Below are positions 44,013-54,259 of a DNA stretch of 64,000 nucleotides, in pieces (position 1 is the first letter of the stretch; each line of letters starts with the position of its first letter). The position numbers and the translations under genes were made by a program. Source of the stretch: Methanomassiliicoccales archaeon (GTDB taxonomy: Archaea; Thermoplasmatota; Thermoplasmata; Methanomassiliicoccales; JAAEEP01). A model generated the notes under the pieces. The model searched no databases. It worked only from the letters and a program-made list of their open reading frames with translations, and was not told the origin of the DNA. Location: NCBI GenBank assembly GCA_013415695.1, contig JAAEEP010000007.1, positions 38,088 through 102,087 of the forward strand, in the 5' to 3' direction.

Positions 44013-44993
44013 ATGACTGCTAGTACTCTGCCAGCACTTAGGTTAATTAAACCGAACTTCTTTCTGGAAAGCGTGTCCGAAAATCGGTACTCGCCAATTG
44101 CCGTGACCGCGGTCCTGCTGGCGGTTTTGATGTGGGCTTCATCGTTCGCATTGATCAAGATGGGGTTGGATTATCTCCCCCCCATCGGTTTCGCTGCCAT
44201 AAGATTCGGGATCGGGGCCGTCATCATGGTGGTCGTACTGTTCTTACGCCAATCACCTCGAGAGTCACTGAGGGAGTTCCGGAATGACTGGAAGGTCCTC
44301 ACTTTCATCGGAATTATAGGACTGGCGCTCCCCAATGCCCTTCTTAATGTGGGTCTGCAGTTCACCACAGCCTCACTCTCCTCTATCATTCAGGCCGCGG
44401 GACCGGTGTTCACCCTCATCTTCGCGGTCCTACTCTTAGGTGAAGGGCTTGGCCCGGACAAGATCCTGGGCAGCATCGTAGCGATCATAGGGACCTTCCT
44501 ACTCATCGCCCAGGACGGCATAGATTTTTCGAATTCCACCTTCGTGGGGAATCTCGTGGTCGTGCTCTCATCAATATGCTACTCCCTATCGGGAGTGGCG
44601 ACGAAGGTGGCACTGAGAAAGCACAACCCAGTTGAGATTGTGGGTTGGATGTTGATAATCGGGTCCATTCTATTGCTACTTATGGCAACTCTTGAACCCG
44701 GAGCCTCGTACCAGTTCGATACTCAGATCGTGATCGTTATACTGTTCCTTGCCGTATTCCCTGGATGCCTTGCTTTCATCCTCTACAATTGGGTCCTGAA
44801 GACAAAAGAGGTATCTCAGCTGGCTTTCTTCATATACTTGATTCCAGTGTTCGCCATCATCATCTCCTACCTCATCATAGAGGAGATCCTTCCTCTCCAG
44901 ACTTTCCTGCTTGGCGGGGTTGTGATCCTGGGGGTGGCGATCGCTCAATATCGATTGGTAAGCCGTTTACGAGGTGCCCCTCATGAGGCTTGA
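44013..44993 (+). CDS. DMT-superfamily (EamA) transporter
   Basis: 326 residues with about ten membrane helices in two EamA repeats (first about 30-150, second about 175-315; the second contains LSGVATKVAL and PVFAIIISYLIIEE). These carry metabolites such as amino acids or nucleotide sugars. The N-terminal ~28 residues are polar and unusual for the family, so a later start is possible. Its end overlaps the Hel308 start by 11 bases. Confidence 0.9.
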   Translation: MTASTLPALRLIKPNFFLESVSENRYSPIAVTAVLLAVLMWASSFALIKMGLDYLPPIGFAAIRFGIGAVIMVVVLFLRQSPRESLREFRNDWKVLTFIGIIGLALPNALLNVGLQFTTASLSSIIQAAGPVFTLIFAVLLLGEGLGPDKILGSIVAIIGTFLLIAQDGIDFSNSTFVGNLVVVLSSICYSLSGVATKVALRKHNPVEIVGWMLIIGSILLLLMATLEPGASYQFDTQIVIVILFLAVFPGCLAFILYNWVLKTKEVSQLAFFIYLIPVFAIIISYLIIEEILPLQTFLLGGVVILGVAIAQYRLVSRLRGAPHEA

Positions 44994-47163
44994 CCAGCTG
45001 GACATACCTGATGGGGTCTCTGAAATACTCGCTCAACATGGTATCGAGGAACTCTATCCCCCACAGGAGAGATCAGCACCCCTCGCCCTTTCCGGAAAGA
45101 ATCTGGTCGTCGCCGTTCCAACGGCCTCTGGAAAATCGCTGATCGCTTACCTAGCGGCCCTAAGACACGTTCTTGACCAAGGGGGTAAGGTTCTCTACAT
45201 AGTCCCCCTGAAGGCCCTTGCTTCAGAGAAGGTCGATGACCTGGAGATGTTCAGACCACTAGGGGTGAGGACCGCCATATCCGTGGGTGAGTACGATACT
45301 CCTGACCCAAGGCTCGAGGACTTCGATATAATAGTCGCGACCTCCGAGAAGGCTGATTCGCTCCTCCGTCACAGGAGCGGATGGCTCTCCTCGATATCCT
45401 TGGTGGTGGCTGACGAGGTTCACCTCATCCATGATCCTGGAAGGGGGCCAACCCTGGAGGTCACCCTGGCCAAGTTCAGAAAGTTCAATCCTTCCCTGCA
45501 GATAATCGCACTCTCCGCCACCATTAAGAACGCGGCCGAGCTGGCGGAATGGCTCGAAGCCGAACTGGTGGCAGATGACTGGAGGCCAGTCCCTCTCAAG
45601 GAGGGGGTTTTCCTTGAGGGCACCATACACTTCACGGACAACACGTCCCGCGAGATAGAATGCATAGACGATCCAGTATGGAGCCTGGTCAGGGACGTAG
45701 TGCAAGAGGGAGGTCAGTGCCTGGTTTTCGTGAACACACGCCGTTCCACGGAGTCGCTAGCCTCTAAATACGCGGCTCGGATGAGGAAGCTCATCGGGGG
45801 TGGGATGGGAGAGGCCGAAGAGCTGGACGAAGAGACCACCATGGCCAGGAGATTGAAGTCCTGCGTCCGGAAGGGGATCGCATTCCACAACGCGGGCCTG
45901 ACCAACGAGCAGAGGAGAGGAGTGGAAAGAGCGTTCAAAAAGGGGGATATCAAGTGCATCGTGGCCACCCCTACCCTTGCAGCGGGTATCAATTTGCCAG
46001 CAAGGAGGGTCTTGATAAGGGATGTATACCGCTACGAAGGAGGCTACGGCCATGTCTCGATCCCAGTCCTTGAGATCAAGCAGATGTGCGGGCGTGCCGG
46101 TAGGCCAAGGTACGATCCCTGGGGGGAGGCCATACTCCTGGCAAAGGATGAGGGGGAGAAGCAGTTCCTCATGGAGAATTACCTCCTGAACGATACTGAG
46201 GAGATCTACTCAAAGCTTGGAAGCGAGCCTGTCATGAGGAGCCACATACTTGCCACGGTGGCCACGGGCACCGCTAGCTCCAGGGAGTCCCTCCTGGATT
46301 TCATGGGGACCACCTTTTTCGCACACCAGACGGAGCTCTATCATCTGGAGAGTTCTATGGATAATGTTCTCGATTTTCTTCAGAGAGAGGAGATGATATT
46401 TGGGAAAATGGAACTGAGAGCCACCTTCTATGGCAAGCGGGTGTCTGACCTATACATCGATCCCCTGTCAGCGGTGCAGCTCAGGGACGCGCTCCGTAAA
46501 ATGAGAGGAGAGAATCATTCTCTTGGCATTTTGCATGCGATCTGCTCTGCACCAGACATGCTCTCGATGTACCTGAGGCGTAACGATTACGAAAGGGTGG
46601 AGGAGGTCCTTCTCACCAGGGGGGAGGAGATGCTTCTGCCCATCCCCGACGATCTCACCGAGTACGAGTTCTACCTGTCAGATCTCAAAACCGCACTGCT
46701 GCTGGAGAACTGGATAGATGAGATGGACGAGGACGACATTCTCAAGCAATATGGCATCGGCCCTGGAGATCTCCGCAACAAGGTGGAAACGGCGGACTGG
46801 TTGTTGTACTCGATGAGGGAGATGGCCAACATCTTCAACAAGGACGCCTACCCTGAGATCACGGAGATGATCTCTAGGGTCAGGTACGGTGTGAAGAAGG
46901 AGCTCCTGGAGCTCACATCTCTGAGGGGTGTTGGAAGGGCACGCGCAAGGGCGCTATTCGACCGCGGCCTGAAGAGCGCGGCTGATCTCAAGAAAGCTGA
47001 CGTCGGGGTGATCTCAAGGATACCGGGCATAGGAGATGCTCTGGCAATCAAGATCAAGGAACAGGTAGGCGGCGTGATCGATATCGTCGCGGACGAATCC
47101 GGAGGAGAAACCAAAGAGGAGGATTCTTCCCAGGGTGGGCAGCTCAGGCTCGATGATTTTTAG
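44983..47163 (+). CDS. hel308: Hel308-type ATP-dependent DNA helicase
   Basis: 726 residues. Q-motif region YPPQERSA, Walker A PTASGKS, motif Ib PLKALASEK, DEVHLIHD (DExH), SATIKN, motif IV-VI FVNTRRSTE, ATPTLAAGINLPA and QMCGRAGRP. The C-terminal part holds the winged helix, ratchet and a helix-hairpin-helix (LRGVGRARARALFDRG). It unwinds lagging strands at blocked forks with 3'-5' polarity. ATG 44983 has GAGGTG upstream. Convergent with the KaiC-like gene, overlapping by four bases. Confidence 0.96.
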   Translation: MRLDQLDIPDGVSEILAQHGIEELYPPQERSAPLALSGKNLVVAVPTASGKSLIAYLAALRHVLDQGGKVLYIVPLKALASEKVDDLEMFRPLGVRTAISVGEYDTPDPRLEDFDIIVATSEKADSLLRHRSGWLSSISLVVADEVHLIHDPGRGPTLEVTLAKFRKFNPSLQIIALSATIKNAAELAEWLEAELVADDWRPVPLKEGVFLEGTIHFTDNTSREIECIDDPVWSLVRDVVQEGGQCLVFVNTRRSTESLASKYAARMRKLIGGGMGEAEELDEETTMARRLKSCVRKGIAFHNAGLTNEQRRGVERAFKKGDIKCIVATPTLAAGINLPARRVLIRDVYRYEGGYGHVSIPVLEIKQMCGRAGRPRYDPWGEAILLAKDEGEKQFLMENYLLNDTEEIYSKLGSEPVMRSHILATVATGTASSRESLLDFMGTTFFAHQTELYHLESSMDNVLDFLQREEMIFGKMELRATFYGKRVSDLYIDPLSAVQLRDALRKMRGENHSLGILHAICSAPDMLSMYLRRNDYERVEEVLLTRGEEMLLPIPDDLTEYEFYLSDLKTALLLENWIDEMDEDDILKQYGIGPGDLRNKVETADWLLYSMREMANIFNKDAYPEITEMISRVRYGVKKELLELTSLRGVGRARARALFDRGLKSAADLKKADVGVISRIPGIGDALAIKIKEQVGGVIDIVADESGGETKEEDSSQGGQLRLDDF

Positions 47164-47924
47164 AACTCTGATATGGCTCTCGTGACAGAGAATCCGGACT
47201 TGCTCTTAAGGAAGGAGAAGTAGGAGTTTGCGTGGTCGGTGTCCCTCATCTTCACACACCGTATGCGGCGGTGGACCTCAGTGTCCCCCACCTGCGCCAT
47301 GGACATGTGTATGATGCCGTCCGATAGGAAATCGGTGTCCATGGTACCGTAGCACGAATAAGGCCCGACCGGCATCTCGGAAATGATGAAGGTCGTGATC
47401 TTGAGTGAGCGCAACCATTCAAAGAATCGGAAGATGTCCTCCCTCGGGCTCTGGAACCTGGACATAATCTGCAGCGCCCCCAAGGAGTCGATGATCAGAA
47501 GTTCGTAGTTGAGACGTCGCTTGGTCTCCCCCACGGCGAAACGGAAGGTGTCGAACCAGTCAGGGCTCTCCGAGGAGAGTCGAATCTCCCCTAGGTCCAA
47601 GACTTCCAATCGACCCAGGGTCTCTCCAATGAATCCCATGCCCTCCATCTGACGAACCAGTGTGGCTCTGCTCTGCTCCAGAGAGATGTAGAGTCCGTTC
47701 ACCCCTTCGTTCTTGGCGTTGTTGAACAGAATGGAGTACGCAAGTGACGATTTCATTGAGCCAGTGACGCCTGCGATGAAAACGATATGCCCTTGTGGAA
47801 TGCCTCCACCGATGTTCTCATCGAAGCCGCTCACATAAGTCTTGTGTCTCTTCAGCGGTTCAGATTCCATCGGGACGCCCGGCTCTAGATTGTCAGGCTG
47901 AGATAAAATCGTTTGCACTCCCAT
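47160..47924 (-). CDS. KaiC/RadA-like ATPase
   Basis: 254 residues from MGVQTILSQ. TYVSGFDENIGGGIPQGH, P-loop GVTGSMKSS (Lys-Ser kept), ISLEQSRATLV, Walker B LLIIDSLGAL. It closely follows thrC (TGATATG at the junction) and is probably co-transcribed with it. It differs in P-loop sequence from the KaiC-like gene at 38.9 kb, so they are not recent duplicates. Function unknown; archaeal relatives act in signalling or DNA metabolism. Confidence 0.87.
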   Translation of the reverse strand: MGVQTILSQPDNLEPGVPMESEPLKRHKTYVSGFDENIGGGIPQGHIVFIAGVTGSMKSSLAYSILFNNAKNEGVNGLYISLEQSRATLVRQMEGMGFIGETLGRLEVLDLGEIRLSSESPDWFDTFRFAVGETKRRLNYELLIIDSLGALQIMSRFQSPREDIFRFFEWLRSLKITTFIISEMPVGPYSCYGTMDTDFLSDGIIHMSMAQVGDTEVHRRIRCVKMRDTDHANSYFSFLKSKSGFSVTRAISEF

Positions 47925-47925
47925 A

Positions 47926-49152
47926 TCACTTGCTGCTGGAATTGGTGAGGAACTTGGCCACAGCATCAACATCTGCGGGCATCTGGGCCACCTCCCCAAA
48001 GGACGAGATGATGACATCGGGGTCCTTGAGCAGGTTCCCAGTGCATATGCAGACGACCCTCTCGTCTCTGTCGATGAGCCCATCGCTCACCATCTTCTGC
48101 ACTCCTGCCACAGATGCGGCGCTCGCGGGTTCCACCCCCACGCCCTCGGTCCTCCCGAGCATCCTCTGGGCAGACAGTATCTCCGCGTCCGAGACCTCCA
48201 GTGCGCAGCCGCCGCTCTCGTAGATGGCGGTGAGAGCTTTCTTTCCTGAGACTGGATTGCCGATCCTGATGGCGGTTGCCACGGTCTCAGGTTGCTCGAC
48301 CGGATCGAAATCCCGTCTACCCTCGCGGAAAGCGTTGGTGATCGGTTTCGAACCGGATGCCTGCACCCCGGTCAGCATGGGAACATGATCTATCCAGCCG
48401 ATCGCCTCCCATTCTCTGAGAGCCTTGTAGACTGCCCATATGTTCGCTGCGTTGCCTACTGGAAGGACTATGCGGTCCGGTAGCTGGAAACCAAGCTGAT
48501 CGATGATCTCGAAGGCCACCGATTTCTGACCCTCCGGACGAAATGGATTGATTGAGTTCAGTAGGTAAAGATGACCTTTGGCACTCAGCTCCCTCACCAC
48601 CCTCAGCGCATCGTCGAAGTTACCCTCGATGCTCACGATTCGGGCTCCATAGAACATCGCCTGGGCCAGCTTGCCAGCCGCCACCTTTCCTTCCGGGAGA
48701 AGGACCACGCAATCCAGTCCGGCCTTGGCCGCGTATGCGGACAGGGAGGCTGAGGTGTTTCCTGTTGAGGCGCATCCAACGCTTTTCGCCCCAAGCTCAA
48801 CGGCCTTGCTCACCCCCACCGTCATTCCCCTGTCCTTGAAGGAGCCCGTGGGATTGGCGCCGTCATACTTCACCCTGAGGTCCTTGACTCCAATCTTGGA
48901 TGCCAGGGATTCACACCTGTAAAGCGGGGTGCCTCCTTCCTGAAGTGAGATGGCGTTCTCCTCCTCTACTGGTAAGAAGGGAGCGTATCTCCAAACACCG
49001 AGGGGCTTGTTCCGGAGATCAAATGGCTGAAGCTCCTTCAGCTTCTCCAGATCCAGGTCAATTGTGAGCAGACCATCGCAGGCAGGGCAGGTGCTAAGCC
49101 ACTCATCCTCGATCTTGCGTCCGCACTCCCAGCACCTCAATTCATAGTCCAT
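47926..49152 (-). CDS. thrC: Threonine synthase
   Basis: 408 residues. An N-terminal zinc ribbon (LRCWECGRKI, TCPACDG) precedes the PLP fold: pyridoxal lysine in GSFKDRGM, phosphate loop in STGNTSASL, and PVGNAANIWA. It turns O-phosphohomoserine into threonine. ATG 49152 follows GAGGAGATTGATGAG; a longer frame to 49218 is not needed. It heads an operon with the KaiC-like ATPase. Confidence 0.94.
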   Translation of the reverse strand: MDYELRCWECGRKIEDEWLSTCPACDGLLTIDLDLEKLKELQPFDLRNKPLGVWRYAPFLPVEEENAISLQEGGTPLYRCESLASKIGVKDLRVKYDGANPTGSFKDRGMTVGVSKAVELGAKSVGCASTGNTSASLSAYAAKAGLDCVVLLPEGKVAAGKLAQAMFYGARIVSIEGNFDDALRVVRELSAKGHLYLLNSINPFRPEGQKSVAFEIIDQLGFQLPDRIVLPVGNAANIWAVYKALREWEAIGWIDHVPMLTGVQASGSKPITNAFREGRRDFDPVEQPETVATAIRIGNPVSGKKALTAIYESGGCALEVSDAEILSAQRMLGRTEGVGVEPASAASVAGVQKMVSDGLIDRDERVVCICTGNLLKDPDVIISSFGEVAQMPADVDAVAKFLTNSSSK

Positions 49153-49325
49153 CTCATCAATCTCCTCTGTAGGCTGCCCCTTAGACAGCATCCAGGACAG
49201 ATCTGCGTTCGAACGCAACGATGATGCTCCGGCATAAATGTTTCGTCAGATCGAATTAGAAAAAAGATCCGGGCGATCTTGGGTTGCGATAATGGAATAA
49301 ATATCCATCCCGATAACGGGTGCGA

Positions 49326-49814
49326 ATGTCCGGCATAGAGGTAGCGGGTGCTAAGGGAAATATCCCTGATCCTGAAGAGCTGTACGGAAGGCTCAACAGT
49401 ATCGGAGAGGGATCTGTCGTGGCCCTGAATCCCGAGCTGGTCTGCGGAATTGACCATCTCCTCGCCGCCGCTGTCCATGCCATGCGGGCGTTCGAACAAG
49501 GGACGAACTCCTCCTCATCACTAGGGTTGGAGACTATACTCTACGCCTCTGGCGAGAGGCAGATAGTAAAGGCACTGGACAAGATGGGCATCCCCCCTGG
49601 ATCCCAGACAGTAGCACTGGTACTTTTCGATCTAGATCCGGATTCGATAATCGAAGACCTGGGCTTGAAAAGAGATGATTGTGTCCTTGAATGCACACGT
49701 ATGAAATTGATAGCGTATGGCATCCCCGAAGAGGAACTGGACGCAATTCCATTGGATATGGCTATCGACCTTGTACTTGAAAGAGTGGCTTTCGTAGAGT
49801 TGATCAAGAGATGA
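49326..49814 (+). CDS. cgi121: KEOPS complex subunit Cgi121
   Basis: 162 residues. ALNPELVCGIDHLLAAAVHA, LETILYASGERQIVKALDKMGI are the conserved Cgi121/TPRKB segments. The protein binds the CCA end of tRNA and joins Bud32-Kae1-Pcc1 to make t6A at position 37. Start ATG 49326 (GGGTG just upstream); GTG 49320 is possible. It is followed on the same strand by the giant repeat protein, 113 bases on. Confidence 0.88.
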   Translation: MSGIEVAGAKGNIPDPEELYGRLNSIGEGSVVALNPELVCGIDHLLAAAVHAMRAFEQGTNSSSSLGLETILYASGERQIVKALDKMGIPPGSQTVALVLFDLDPDSIIEDLGLKRDDCVLECTRMKLIAYGIPEEELDAIPLDMAIDLVLERVAFVELIKR

Positions 49815-49927
49815 GGTTCGTTTAAGCGTTGCGAATGGGATAATCACGTGAAAAGATTAATGTGGACCACACTGAATAGAATGCTCCCCCATCTGATTCA
49901 GGTATCGCGCGATTGGAGTGTAAATGA

Positions 49928-52900
49928 GTGACGGGTGGATACATCAAGCAGCTCGAGCTTACCAAACAGCTTGAGAAGCAGGCCAAGAAGGCCGCGGCGA
50001 ACCGCGAGGCGGCGGAGAAGAAAATCGAGGAGTCAGAGGAACTCATAGCATCCGCCAAGAGGATGGGGGCGAACGCGGCCGGGGCAGAGAAGCTGCTCGT
50101 GGAAGCGAGTGAGGCATTTTCCAGGAAGGATTACAAGGGAGCACTGAGTCTCGCCATCAAATCAATTGAGGTATCTGGTGAGGCCAAAGCAAACGAGATC
50201 GAGAACATTATCAAAACCACGAGGGAACTGCTTAGCAACATGGGAGAGCTGGCTACCGATGCAAAGGAACCTACAGCCGCAATAGAGCAGGCTGTTGGGC
50301 TCCTTGAGAAGGGGGATCTTGACGATGCCTACGCAGAGGCTAACATCGCTTGGGATGTGGCCGAGAGATTCATAAACGCCAGGATGGCGGATGAATTCGA
50401 AAGAGCCCAGTCCCTGCTGCTCCTGGCCGAGAACGAGAACATCAATACCGACAGTGAAAGGGAGCAGCTCTCTCAGGCAAGAAGGTCACTTGAGAGCGGG
50501 GACTTCGTGGAATCAATTGACCTGCTCACCTCTTGCCTGGAATCGGTGAGCGATGGTCTCATCAATCTTTACCACAAGAGGAAGCTTGAACTCCAGAAAG
50601 GAATGGAAGAATCCAAGTCCGTTTCCATCGAGCTTTCCAGGGTCTCCGACCAGATCCAGAAAGCAGACGAGCGGATAGCTCAGGCTGACATGGAGGAGGG
50701 TCTTTCTGACTTGACAATCGCGGAGGGGGAGTTCCGCAAGTCATTCTCAAGGGCTTTGTTGAAGGAATTCGACTCTCTCGAGAGCAGGCTGGAACTGCTC
50801 TCACGTTATGAGGAGGAAGTTTCCGAGCTGGGGTCCCCCATAGCCAGGGGGAGAGGACTGACCAGGGATGGAGAGTACCTGAACGCTTTGGAGATATGCC
50901 GCGATGTAATCGACAAAGTGAACGAGAACGAGCTGAATGTGCTGGCCACGCAGATCTACAATCTCAAGCCCAAGCTTCAGATAGCCAAGAGAACCGGCAA
51001 TGACACCAAGAAGGCGATCGGACTTATCGAGGAATCCAAGGTGACCATTCAAGGTGGGGACTTCCAGGGGGCTTTGGACCTTATCCATCAGGCGGACATT
51101 GTTCTAGAAAGGGAGCTCGAAGGATTCCGTGAAGTGGAGATGGAACTGGTGAAGACTGAGAATCTGATGATCCGGGCCGATCGGTACGGTTTGGACTGCT
51201 CCCGAGCGGAAGACTCTATGAGATCGGCAAGGACTCTGGCTCTAAAGGCGGAATTGGGTGAATCAGTAGAGCAGATGAAGGCAGCCCAGAAAGAGCTGGA
51301 CAAAGAGATTCAGCAGTACCTTGGTAGCGAGATAATGAGAGCTGAGTTGATGCTCGCCTCCGCCATGAGGATGGGCTCTGATGTTACCAAGGAGAGTGCG
51401 ATGATCGATGATATCATGGCACGGGTCCGCAGTGGTGACTACACCGATGTAGACGATCCCCTCGAGAAATGCAGAATGTACATCAGGGAATTCCTTGAGA
51501 TAAACTCTGAGAAGACCATCGATCATGCGAGAAATCTTCTAGAGAAGTACGAAGGCATGGCTAATATCACCTCTTCCAGATTGATGCTGGAAGACGCCAT
51601 GTCGGCCTTCGACGGAAAGGACTTCGACAAGGCATTCAAGATGGCCAACAAGGCCATTCAAGAACTGGAGAAACAGGAGAACGCGGTCTTGGAGAACCAA
51701 CTAAATGAAGCTCGAAGACTGCTCGAGATCAACAAGGGGCTGGGAGCGGAGAGCGCCACCATAAATGAAAGGGTGGCAGAAGCGGAGGCTTTGAGACTTG
51801 ACGGAAGGACCAAAGAGGGCATCCTGGCTGCCAGCGAGGTTCTTCAACTTGCTGGATCAGTTGTCAGGGAACATATCAGAAAGGGAATGAATTCCCTCTC
51901 AAGATCGATTTCTGCCGCCCGAAAGAAAGGCGTGGAGATCCTGAGGGTAGAGAAACTTGCCCAGCGCGTATCCAGTTCCCTGGAGAATGACCAAGTCGCG
52001 GATGCCTATGATATCCTCCAGGAGGCGGACGAGGAACTCAGAGGCCTGCTTAATAAGCACGAGGAAGTGAGCGAGTACCTCCAGGACATCGAAGGACTGA
52101 TCGAGGAAGCAAAGGCAAACGGAGTCGATGTGAACAGCTCCGAGCAGTTCCTACAGCAGACCAGGGTGCTATTCGACGCAGGTGAGTACGATAAGGCTAG
52201 TGAGCTTGCCAGGAAGACCTTAGGCGAGGCGGAGTCCAAGACGGCCCTCCTGATGGCGCCAAGAAGGATACAGGAGGTCAAGAACCTGATCGCCACTGGA
52301 AAGAGGCTGGACCTGGATGTTTCCAAAGAGGAAGTGGAACTGAGTAAGGCCCAGTCCCTCCTGGACATGGGACAGCATATCCAGGCACTCGCGTCCACCA
52401 AGAATATCAGACGGGATATGAGGGATCGGATCGTGCAGGGATTGAAAGGTGAGATATCCAGGGCTCGTGAGATGATCACCAGGGCAAGAGAGCTGGGCGC
52501 GGATGTCTCCGCCATTGGTAACATAGTCGATAGGGCTGAGAAGCTGCTGGGCGAGGACAGGGTTAACGATGCCCTGAGGGCTGTGGACCTTGTCAAGAAA
52601 GAACTGGATCAGGGCCTCATCATCGAGAGGAAGGCCTCTGAAGGGATAGCCAGGGCTTCGGCTGTCATCTCGAACGTACGCAAGGCGGGAATGGAGCCTG
52701 CCGGTGCGGTGGAGATCCTGAGACAAGCAAAGGATCAGGCCCAGGCTGGAAGGGGCGGAATCGCCATGGAGCTCGCCAAGAAGTCGGCAGACCAGGCTGC
52801 TGAGACCGCCCGCACGAAGCTCATGGAGAGGTTCAAGAACCTGGAGATCACCCAGAGGGCCATGGAGGTTGAGGGCTCGGATCTGAATCAGGCCAATAGG

Positions 52901-54259
52901 ATGAAGTCGGACTTCCGGAAGATGCTGGAGGAATGGAAGTTCACCCACGCATTGACGCTTCTCGATAATCTAGAGGAGGAGCTGGAGCGCCTAGACAAGC
53001 AGAAGAAACTGGCCACGGGCACTCTGGAGGAAACAAGGGCCAAGGTAACGAAGGCAAAGGACCGTGGCCTGATATCGCAGAAAGTGGAGGACCTGCTTGA
53101 CAGCGCCATTTCTCGCTTGGAGGAGGGAGCTTACACGGCGGCTTTCTCCGATGCCATACGGTGCAGGGACGAGCTCAGGTCCTTGGAGGAACTGTACGAT
53201 CGTAGGATGGGAGACCTCGGTAAGCTCAGGAAGAGAATGGAAGCTGCTTCGAATGAAGGCGTGGACATCTCTTCAGTATCTGGCTACTTCGACGAGGCTG
53301 AGCGTTCACTGAGACAGCTGGACTTCGAGGAAGCGAGTCTCAATCTGAGTCGGGGAGATACCGCATTGGGCAAGAAAATCGAAAATAAGATGGAGTCCCG
53401 ACAGCAGGATATGCGCGCTCTATACCGCCTATACTGCGATCTTGGACTGAACGAAAGCGATCCCCTGGAGAAGGTCGTTCGCCAAACGGAGATGAAACGA
53501 CTGAAGCCTGATGAATTCAAGACCCTGAATCAGAATCTCGACCAGCTCAGGGAGATCATCGAGAAAAGGATGGAGACGACGCTGGGAGAGATCTCTGGAA
53601 GGATCCAGGTGGCCAGCAAATCCGGGGCGGATGTTTCTACTAGTGAATACCTGCTCTCCCAGGGAAGGGAACTGCTGGGAACTGGCAATCTGAACGAGGC
53701 CTTCTTCATGATCAAGGAGGCAGAGGACAGTATAGGAGTGGCCATGGATGAACGGCGCGAGTTCATGGAGCTGAAGATGCGCTGCGAGAGCCTCATAGAA
53801 AATGCCCGACGCAACGGACTGGTGATGGAATGGGTGATAAGCCTGGTCGCTAAAGCGGATGGGGAGAGGAAGAGCGACTACAAGGCTGCGATCGAGACAA
53901 TGAAAGAGGCTCTATCAAGGGCGGAGGAAGAGGCTGCATCATATCTACCAGAGCTGGCAATAGACATCAACTTCCTTGACCCGGCAGCGTCAGACCAGTG
54001 GATGAGGGCCAGAGTTGTGATCTCCAATGAGAGCAAGGCCATGGCAAGAGACGTTCGCATCGAGCTTTCCGGCGAGATAGAGGTGAGAGGTCTGGAAAGC
54101 ATTAAGAAGCTTAGGAGCAACGAGAGCAGGGAGATTGAATTCGAAATAATGCCCCTTAGGAAGGGGGACATCGAGGTCAATTTCAGCCTTTCCTGTCGTC
54201 CGGTACTATCTGAGGACACCTTCGGTCTGGAGTCCTCATTCCAGCTGGAAGCCGAGTAA
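49928..54259 (+). CDS. Giant (1443-residue) alpha-helical tandem-repeat protein with C-terminal beta domain
   Basis: No enzyme motif is visible. Residues ~35-1330 consist of roughly 21 degenerate repeats of about 60-66 residues, each a pair of long helices with a turn of the type AK-x2-G-x-D-V-S followed by L-x2-G-D/E-Y-x2-A. Examples lie near residues 44, 363, 451, 646, 712, 840, 1225. The last ~100 residues (from LAIDINFLDP) look like an Ig/CARDB-type beta domain. No signal peptide or membrane helix, so it is cytoplasmic. GTG 49928 has TTGGAGTG upstream. A scaffold or cytoskeletal role is inference. Such proteins occur in related archaea as unnamed coiled-coil proteins. Confidence 0.8.
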   Translation: MTGGYIKQLELTKQLEKQAKKAAANREAAEKKIEESEELIASAKRMGANAAGAEKLLVEASEAFSRKDYKGALSLAIKSIEVSGEAKANEIENIIKTTRELLSNMGELATDAKEPTAAIEQAVGLLEKGDLDDAYAEANIAWDVAERFINARMADEFERAQSLLLLAENENINTDSEREQLSQARRSLESGDFVESIDLLTSCLESVSDGLINLYHKRKLELQKGMEESKSVSIELSRVSDQIQKADERIAQADMEEGLSDLTIAEGEFRKSFSRALLKEFDSLESRLELLSRYEEEVSELGSPIARGRGLTRDGEYLNALEICRDVIDKVNENELNVLATQIYNLKPKLQIAKRTGNDTKKAIGLIEESKVTIQGGDFQGALDLIHQADIVLERELEGFREVEMELVKTENLMIRADRYGLDCSRAEDSMRSARTLALKAELGESVEQMKAAQKELDKEIQQYLGSEIMRAELMLASAMRMGSDVTKESAMIDDIMARVRSGDYTDVDDPLEKCRMYIREFLEINSEKTIDHARNLLEKYEGMANITSSRLMLEDAMSAFDGKDFDKAFKMANKAIQELEKQENAVLENQLNEARRLLEINKGLGAESATINERVAEAEALRLDGRTKEGILAASEVLQLAGSVVREHIRKGMNSLSRSISAARKKGVEILRVEKLAQRVSSSLENDQVADAYDILQEADEELRGLLNKHEEVSEYLQDIEGLIEEAKANGVDVNSSEQFLQQTRVLFDAGEYDKASELARKTLGEAESKTALLMAPRRIQEVKNLIATGKRLDLDVSKEEVELSKAQSLLDMGQHIQALASTKNIRRDMRDRIVQGLKGEISRAREMITRARELGADVSAIGNIVDRAEKLLGEDRVNDALRAVDLVKKELDQGLIIERKASEGIARASAVISNVRKAGMEPAGAVEILRQAKDQAQAGRGGIAMELAKKSADQAAETARTKLMERFKNLEITQRAMEVEGSDLNQANRMKSDFRKMLEEWKFTHALTLLDNLEEELERLDKQKKLATGTLEETRAKVTKAKDRGLISQKVEDLLDSAISRLEEGAYTAAFSDAIRCRDELRSLEELYDRRMGDLGKLRKRMEAASNEGVDISSVSGYFDEAERSLRQLDFEEASLNLSRGDTALGKKIENKMESRQQDMRALYRLYCDLGLNESDPLEKVVRQTEMKRLKPDEFKTLNQNLDQLREIIEKRMETTLGEISGRIQVASKSGADVSTSEYLLSQGRELLGTGNLNEAFFMIKEAEDSIGVAMDERREFMELKMRCESLIENARRNGLVMEWVISLVAKADGERKSDYKAAIETMKEALSRAEEEAASYLPELAIDINFLDPAASDQWMRARVVISNESKAMARDVRIELSGEIEVRGLESIKKLRSNESREIEFEIMPLRKGDIEVNFSLSCRPVLSEDTFGLESSFQLEAE

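Noticed and set aside
52006..52948. Long minus-strand frames opposite the repeat protein
   Set aside because: Ser/Leu-rich products typical of antisense to Glu/Lys-rich helices; no motifs or ribosome sites.
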